This document shows, piece after piece, positions 5,764-5,839 of a DNA stretch of 5,839 nt. The notes beneath the pieces are model-generated. The model worked only from the letters and a program-made list of their open reading frames with translations. It did not search any database and was not told the origin of the DNA. The number at the start of each line of letters is the position of its first letter. The stretch's first letter is position 1. Made by a program: the position numbers and the translations under genes. Source of the stretch: DASQFD01 sp035633255 (lineage in GTDB: Bacteria > Actinomycetota > Actinomycetes > Actinomycetales > Dermatophilaceae); NCBI GenBank assembly GCA_035633255.1, contig DASQFD010000143.1, forward strand, positions 1 through 5,839, in the 5' to 3' direction.

Positions 5764-5769
5764 CAGCCG

Positions 5770-5839
5770 ATGAGGTACGTCGAGGGTGTCGAGCTGGGGC
5801 GGCCGGTGTCGGTCGTCGGGCTCGGGACGTGGCAGTTCG
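5770..5839 (+). CDS. Aldo/keto reductase (3' partial, first 23 residues)
   Basis: Only the N-terminus MRYVEGVELGRPVSVVGLGT plus WQF is inside the window. The pattern of a short first strand with a tripeptide-to-LG turn, then VSVVGLGTWQF, is the usual opening of NADPH-dependent aldo/keto reductases, where GLGTWQFG leads into the first strand of the TIM barrel. The family reduces aldehydes and ketones in the cytoplasm; the substrate cannot be inferred from 23 residues. The gene lies 112 bp after the ABC operon, with its own ribosome-binding site and a possible promoter, so it is probably a separate transcription unit. Confidence 0.8.
   Translation, partial: MRYVEGVELGRPVSVVGLGTWQF

Larger units (their letters stand above)
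5658..5769. other. Spacer between the ABC operon and the aldo/keto reductase
   Basis: This 112-bp gap contains no clear intrinsic terminator: only short stems such as GGCA-CGGGC-TGCC (about 5687-5699) with no T-tract. Its right half holds the tandem repeat, a possible -10 box, a short palindrome and the ribosome-binding site of the next gene. Confidence 0.5.

Overview
The window is 5.8 kb of very GC-rich, gene-dense DNA. It has GTG starts, overlapping stop/start codons and a probable leaderless promoter. These point to a high-GC actinobacterium; a member of the Micrococcales such as the Intrasporangiaceae is my guess, not something the sequence proves. No RNA genes, insertion sequences, CRISPR arrays or phage genes are visible.

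Left part (1-2347): a SulP-type anion transporter enters from the left edge without its N-terminus and ends with a STAS domain. It converges, across a 46-bp gap, on a minus-strand gene for a saccharopine dehydrogenase-like NAD(P)-dependent oxidoreductase. A perfect 10-bp inverted repeat sits just upstream of the oxidoreductase ribosome-binding site and is a good operator or 5'-UTR hairpin candidate.

Middle (2348-2687): a roughly 340-bp divergent intergenic region with no convincing gene. It carries the oxidoreductase control region on its left, a probable leaderless promoter on its right, and one unexplained small hairpin between them.

Right part (2688-5657): a tight three-gene operon. It encodes an exported LolA-like protein with a Gly/Ser-rich linker, an ABC ATPase overlapping it by 4 nt (GTGA), and an ABC-2 type six-helix permease overlapping the ATPase by 14 nt. 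Together they look like one export system with a dedicated extracytoplasmic partner protein. Its substrate cannot be read from the sequence. The presence of a LolA-like fold in a probable monoderm is the most interesting functional question here.

Right edge (5658-5839): a 112-bp spacer with a tandem GGCATACC repeat leads into the first 23 codons of an aldo/keto reductase.

The most unusual sequence-level signal is the octamer GTATGCCG (reverse complement CGGCATAC). It occurs five times between 3803 and 5729. Inside genes it forces codons (TAT for Tyr, ATA for Ile) that these genes otherwise avoid.
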